In this document: piece after piece, positions 7,112 to 9,808 of the stretch | Layout: every line of letters begins with the position of its first letter | Position numbering within the stretch: position 1 is the stretch's first letter | Assembly: GCA_003218525.1 (NCBI GenBank) | Contig: QHNU01000173.1 | Coordinates: 9,946-19,753 of the forward strand | Direction of reading: 5' to 3' | Length of the DNA stretch: 9,808 nucleotides | DNA from: Verrucomicrobiota bacterium | Lineage (GTDB): Bacteria > Verrucomicrobiota > Verrucomicrobiia > Chthoniobacterales > UBA10450 | The notes under the pieces: model-generated | What the model was told of the DNA's origin: nothing | Databases searched by the model: none | What the model saw: only the letters and a program-made list of their open reading frames with translations | Position numbers and translations under genes: made by a program

Positions 7112-7864
7112 ATGCCAAAAGAAAATTCCGCACAGAGACCGGGTGTTTACCAGATATCTAAAGGTCCGGTGACCTCATCCGTCCGGCACTCCGGCATCGC
7201 AGACGCAGCCGGCGATATGTCTATGCCTGCGCATCAGGGGATGCCGTTGCTGCTAGCGATCGCGCGCGACCCTCGCTCGCTTTTCGTTTGCTGGAGTCTC
7301 GACTGGACGTCGGCATTCGCGACTGGAGTGCCGGCCGACCGCCGTGCCCACGTCCGTCTCCGCTCTAACGCCGAAGACAGGACAGTCGGCGTCGAACCCT
7401 TCGTCGGAAGCTGCGTAGTCGAAACACTCGAACCGGGAGAAACCTACGCGGTCGAGCTCGGCTACTACGCACCGGCAGATTCATGGAATGTAATCGTGAC
7501 CGGCAATGAAGTAATGATGCCGCTCGAATCGGAATCGGTGAATGAGACTATCGATATCGCGACCGTGCCATTTCACCTCACGTTTCAGCGAATGTTGAAT
7601 GTTTTTCGCGCGTCAAATGGCGGCGATCTCCTGAGCGCTCTCGCTCGCATCCAGGAACGCGCCGGTGCGCCTTCGAAGCTCCGTGGAGAGGACCGGGAAG
7701 TTTTGCGTGCACTCGATCTGTCCGAGGAAGATTTGCGCAATCATGCTGCTTATCGCGAGGCGCTGACAAAGTCGGAAAAAATTCGCGAGCGCGGCGGAAA
7801 GCTTTTCGGGTTTGGCGGGGCCAGTCCGGACCAAGGATTCGGCGGCAGCAGTTGGGCTCAGTAA
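7112..7864 (+). CDS. DUF4912 domain-containing protein of unknown function
   Basis: A 250-residue protein with no signal peptide or membrane span. Residues 45-65 (LLLAIARDP followed by LFVCWSLDW) resemble the DUF4912 core, where RDP and an aromatic-Trp pair recur. The stretch at 112-140 (YAVELGYYAP, then a Trp-containing strand and MPLES) resembles its second half. Residues about 188-225 are charged and probably helical (many Glu, Arg and Leu). The tail is Gly/Phe/Ser-rich (LFGFGG, QGFGGSSWAQ) and looks disordered. The function of DUF4912 is not established, and I infer none. The domain call rests on memory of the family pattern. ATG 7112 is chosen because it follows an AAGG and because the frame upstream of it is antisense to the lipid kinase. 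It is divergent from that gene and convergent with the permease, so it is probably a single-gene unit. Confidence 0.8.
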   Translation: MPKENSAQRPGVYQISKGPVTSSVRHSGIADAAGDMSMPAHQGMPLLLAIARDPRSLFVCWSLDWTSAFATGVPADRRAHVRLRSNAEDRTVGVEPFVGSCVVETLEPGETYAVELGYYAPADSWNVIVTGNEVMMPLESESVNETIDIATVPFHLTFQRMLNVFRASNGGDLLSALARIQERAGAPSKLRGEDREVLRALDLSEEDLRNHAAYREALTKSEKIRERGGKLFGFGGASPDQGFGGSSWAQ

Positions 7865-7901
7865 TTAAACAGCGGAGTGTCCGTTCACGCCGGAAGTAAC
7901 G

Positions 7902-7961
7902 ATTTGCATGTCGGCCGCAGCTTATCGTGAGCAGATGACGCTAATGCTGCGACTCGCAAAT
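7902..7961. other. Imperfect stem-loop in the convergent intergenic gap
   Basis: Between the DUF4912 stop and the permease stop, CGCAGC (7916-7921) pairs with GCTGCG (7946-7951). TTA pairs with TAA past a one-base bulge, then CGT (7926-7928) pairs with ACG (7938-7940) around a 9-base loop. An outer pair ATTTGC (7902-7907) / GCAAAT (7956-7961) flanks it with unequal unpaired arms. The structure could form on either transcript. No T-run follows on either strand, so it is not a classical intrinsic terminator. It could still act as a bidirectional 3'-end or stabilising element. Function is inferred from position only. Confidence 0.4.
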
Positions 7962-8022
7962 GTGGGTAAACCTGATTTGGATTCGGCGGGAGTGTCCCAT
8001 CCAGTACTTTGGGAGGCGGCAG

Positions 8023-9528
8023 TTAGGTGGTCAGCTTGATTCCCTCCGGCATCTCCGGCGGTGGTTCGCTGATGCGGCTGTGATTTTTGCCATAGCTGAA
8101 GTAGAACACGAGCCCGATCGCGAGCCAAACGATGAGCCGTAACCAGTTCGTCCATCCAAGGCCGTAGATCATCGCGCCGCAGACGATGATACCGAGCGTC
8201 GCGACAAGCGGCGCGGCCGGGACACGGAATCCGCGTTCTAACTCAGGACTCCGCCTCCGCATGATCCAGACGCCGGCGCAGACAAGGATAAACGCAAATA
8301 AGGTTCCGATGCTGGTCATTTCGCCGGAGACATCCGCCGGAACGAACGCCGCAAACAGCCCGGTGAAGAGGAAAAACAACATGTTGGATTTGTATGGCGT
8401 TCGGAATCGCGGGTGCACCTCTGAGAAAATTTTCGGAACAAGGCCGTCGCGACTCATGGAAAAGAAGACGCGGGACTGGCCAAGCAGCATCACAAGGATC
8501 ACCGACGAAAATCCGGCGAGAATCGCTACCGTGACTGATCTCGACAGCCACTCATAACCACTCATATATTTGGTGATCGCAAACGCGACGGAAGCTTCAC
8601 GGCCCGCTGCCCGGAAATCCTGGACTGTTGCCACCCCGCTCAGCACCCAAGAGAACAACACGTAAAGAATAGTGCAGACCCCCAACGACCCGAGAATGCC
8701 GATTGGCATATCGCGCTTAGGGTTCCTGGCTTCCTGCGCGGCGGTCGAGACTGCATCGAAACCGATATAGGCGAAGAAGACAACACCGGCAGCGCCGAGA
8801 ATTCCAAGGATTCCGCCGTACGCATGCGTGATACCCTGCGGCGTCACGTAAGTCGTCGGGGCGGGAATTAGCGGCGTGTGGTTTGCCGGATTTATGAATT
8901 GCCAGCCGATCCCGATAAAGAGCAACACGATACTCACCTTCACCAGAACGATAACTCCGTTCACGAGAGCGGATTCCTTCGTTCCGCGGATAAGCAACGC
9001 CGTCAGGACGAACAAAATGAATAAAGCCGGCAGGTTCATGATCCCGTGAACCCCAATTTGGTCATGTTCGAACGGCGAATGCGACCACTGGTAAGGAATG
9101 CGCAGCCCGAACCAATCGAGAACGCGGTTGGCGTACTCGCTCCACGCAACGGCGACCGTCGACGCGGCTACGGCATATTCGAGGATTAGATCCCAACCGA
9201 TGATCCAAGCGACGAGCTCACCCATCGTCGCGTAGGAATAGGTGTAGGCACTGCCCGCGACCGGGATCATGGAAGCGAACTCCGCATAACAGAGACCTGC
9301 AAATGCGCAGCCAATACCTGCGACGATAAAGGCGATCACAACAGACGGACCAGCGCGGTCGGCAATGGCCGCCGCGGTTCGCACAAACAAACCTGCGCCG
9401 ATAATTCCGCCGATGCCCAACGCGACGAGGTTAATGGGGCCGAGCGAACGTTTGAGGCTGTGCTCGCCGACTTGCTGTGCCTCCGCCATCAGTCGAGCGA
9501 GCGGCTTTTTCGCGAATAGATTTGCCAT
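8023..9528 (-). CDS. APC-superfamily amino acid permease (cationic amino acid transporter-like)
   Basis: 501 residues with about 12 hydrophobic spans, an inner-membrane secondary transporter. The first helix carries the substrate-binding GIGGIIGAGLFV (38-49). EFASMIPVAGSAYTYSYA (83-100) and FFAYIGFDAVSTAAQEARNP (251-270, the broken sixth helix and its loop) are hallmarks of the CAT branch related to Bacillus YfnA. RVFFSMSRDGLVPKIF follows the eighth or ninth span. By family it imports amino acids, probably with proton coupling; substrate specificity cannot be read here. ATG 9528 gives a short cytoplasmic N-terminus ahead of SLGPINLVALG, as usual, without a clear Shine-Dalgarno sequence. The C-terminus is a short Pro/Glu-rich cytoplasmic tail. 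It lies 43 bases downstream of another APC permease on the same strand and is probably co-transcribed with it. Confidence 0.93.
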   Translation of the reverse strand: MANLFAKKPLARLMAEAQQVGEHSLKRSLGPINLVALGIGGIIGAGLFVRTAAAIADRAGPSVVIAFIVAGIGCAFAGLCYAEFASMIPVAGSAYTYSYATMGELVAWIIGWDLILEYAVAASTVAVAWSEYANRVLDWFGLRIPYQWSHSPFEHDQIGVHGIMNLPALFILFVLTALLIRGTKESALVNGVIVLVKVSIVLLFIGIGWQFINPANHTPLIPAPTTYVTPQGITHAYGGILGILGAAGVVFFAYIGFDAVSTAAQEARNPKRDMPIGILGSLGVCTILYVLFSWVLSGVATVQDFRAAGREASVAFAITKYMSGYEWLSRSVTVAILAGFSSVILVMLLGQSRVFFSMSRDGLVPKIFSEVHPRFRTPYKSNMLFFLFTGLFAAFVPADVSGEMTSIGTLFAFILVCAGVWIMRRRSPELERGFRVPAAPLVATLGIIVCGAMIYGLGWTNWLRLIVWLAIGLVFYFSYGKNHSRISEPPPEMPEGIKLTT

Positions 9529-9571
9529 GAGTCGTTAGTTTCGTTTGGTTTCGGCGGACTGGTTGGCTGCG

Positions 9572-9808
9572 TTAGCCGGCCACCTTTTCTGGTGATCTCC
9601 TCCACAGGAAATAAACGGGCACGCCACTTAGCACGATGATGAGGCCAGGCCACGTCGTCGTTGTTTGATAAATGAAGAGCACGGCGAGAATGACGCTCGC
9701 ACCAAGGATGTAGAGCGCGGGCACGATTGGATAACCGAAAGCTTTGTATGGGCGTTCGGCGTCGGGTCGTTTTCGTCGAAGCATGAAGATGCCGAGAATC
9801 GTCAGTAT
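9572..9808 (-). CDS. APC-superfamily amino acid permease, C-terminal fragment cut by window edge
   Basis: The frame is open to the right edge, giving 78 visible residues before a TAA stop. An internal ATG at 9784 is not the start: the in-frame residues before it (ILTILGIF) continue a membrane helix. The segment RRKRPDAERPYKAFGYP followed by two hydrophobic spans and FLWRR matches the last two helices of LAT/APC-type amino acid permeases, where R-x-RRPD..RPY(R/K)..GYP is typical. It is therefore the 3' end of a normal-sized gene, most of which lies outside, and not a short gene. It is a paralogue-type neighbour of the downstream permease rather than the same gene broken, because each protein has its own C-terminal region. 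Confidence 0.85.
   Translation of the reverse strand: MLTILGIFMLRRKRPDAERPYKAFGYPIVPALYILGASVILAVLFIYQTTTTWPGLIIVLSGVPVYFLWRRSPEKVAG

Noticed and set aside
8243..8551. Alternative-frame open reading frames inside the permease gene
   Set aside because: They overlap a clear 12-span transporter and show no family motif or separate start signal.
1..9808. DnaA boxes or an origin, suggested by mnmG and the parS site
   Set aside because: No cluster of TTATNCACA-like 9-mers or AT-rich unwinding region was seen by eye; the origin, if close, is outside the window.

Overview
The window is a dense stretch of ordinary chromosomal housekeeping genes. No insertion sequence, phage gene, CRISPR array, tRNA or rRNA is visible. 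A Gram-negative soil or freshwater bacterium, plausibly of the Verrucomicrobiota (Chthoniobacterales-like), would fit. The basis is a heptose-nucleotide gene (LPS synthesis), the PlsY route to phospholipids, moderate-to-high GC, weak Shine-Dalgarno sequences and a DUF4912 protein. This placement is an inference from gene content, not a proven assignment.

Layout of the left half, plus strand. The 3' part of a bifunctional homocysteine S-methyltransferase / methylenetetrahydrofolate reductase gene (2-1441) is followed by a 156-base gap. Then comes a compact run mnmG (tRNA wobble-uridine modification), plsY and gpsA (1598-5064). plsY starts 3 bases after mnmG, and plsY/gpsA overlap by ATGA. GpsA makes sn-glycerol 3-phosphate and PlsY acylates it, so the pair forms the entry to phospholipid synthesis.

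Layout of the centre, minus strand. A compact operon reads leftwards from about 7008: a YegS/DagK-type lipid kinase, then rfaE2 (heptose-1-phosphate adenylyltransferase), then purN (GAR formyltransferase). Its genes overlap each other, and purN meets gpsA tail to tail with a 4-base overlap of the stop codons. Divergent from it on the plus strand is a DUF4912-family gene (7112-7864).

Layout of the right end. After a 158-base convergent gap that holds an imperfect stem-loop, there are two tandem APC-superfamily amino acid permeases on the minus strand. The second is cut by the window edge.

The most striking signal is not a gene. A perfect 16-bp palindrome, TGTTCCACGTGGAACA, lies inside mnmG at 2355-2370 and matches the ParB-binding parS consensus. 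It sits in a segment of MnmG that is about 16 residues longer than in E. coli. This suggests a chromosome-partition centromere site embedded in a coding sequence, and therefore that the window lies in the origin-proximal part of the chromosome. No parA or parB gene is present in the window. Secondary oddities are a four-residue deletion in a conserved GpsA segment, a changed conserved MnmG motif, the convergent-gap stem-loop and the DUF4912 gene of unknown role.
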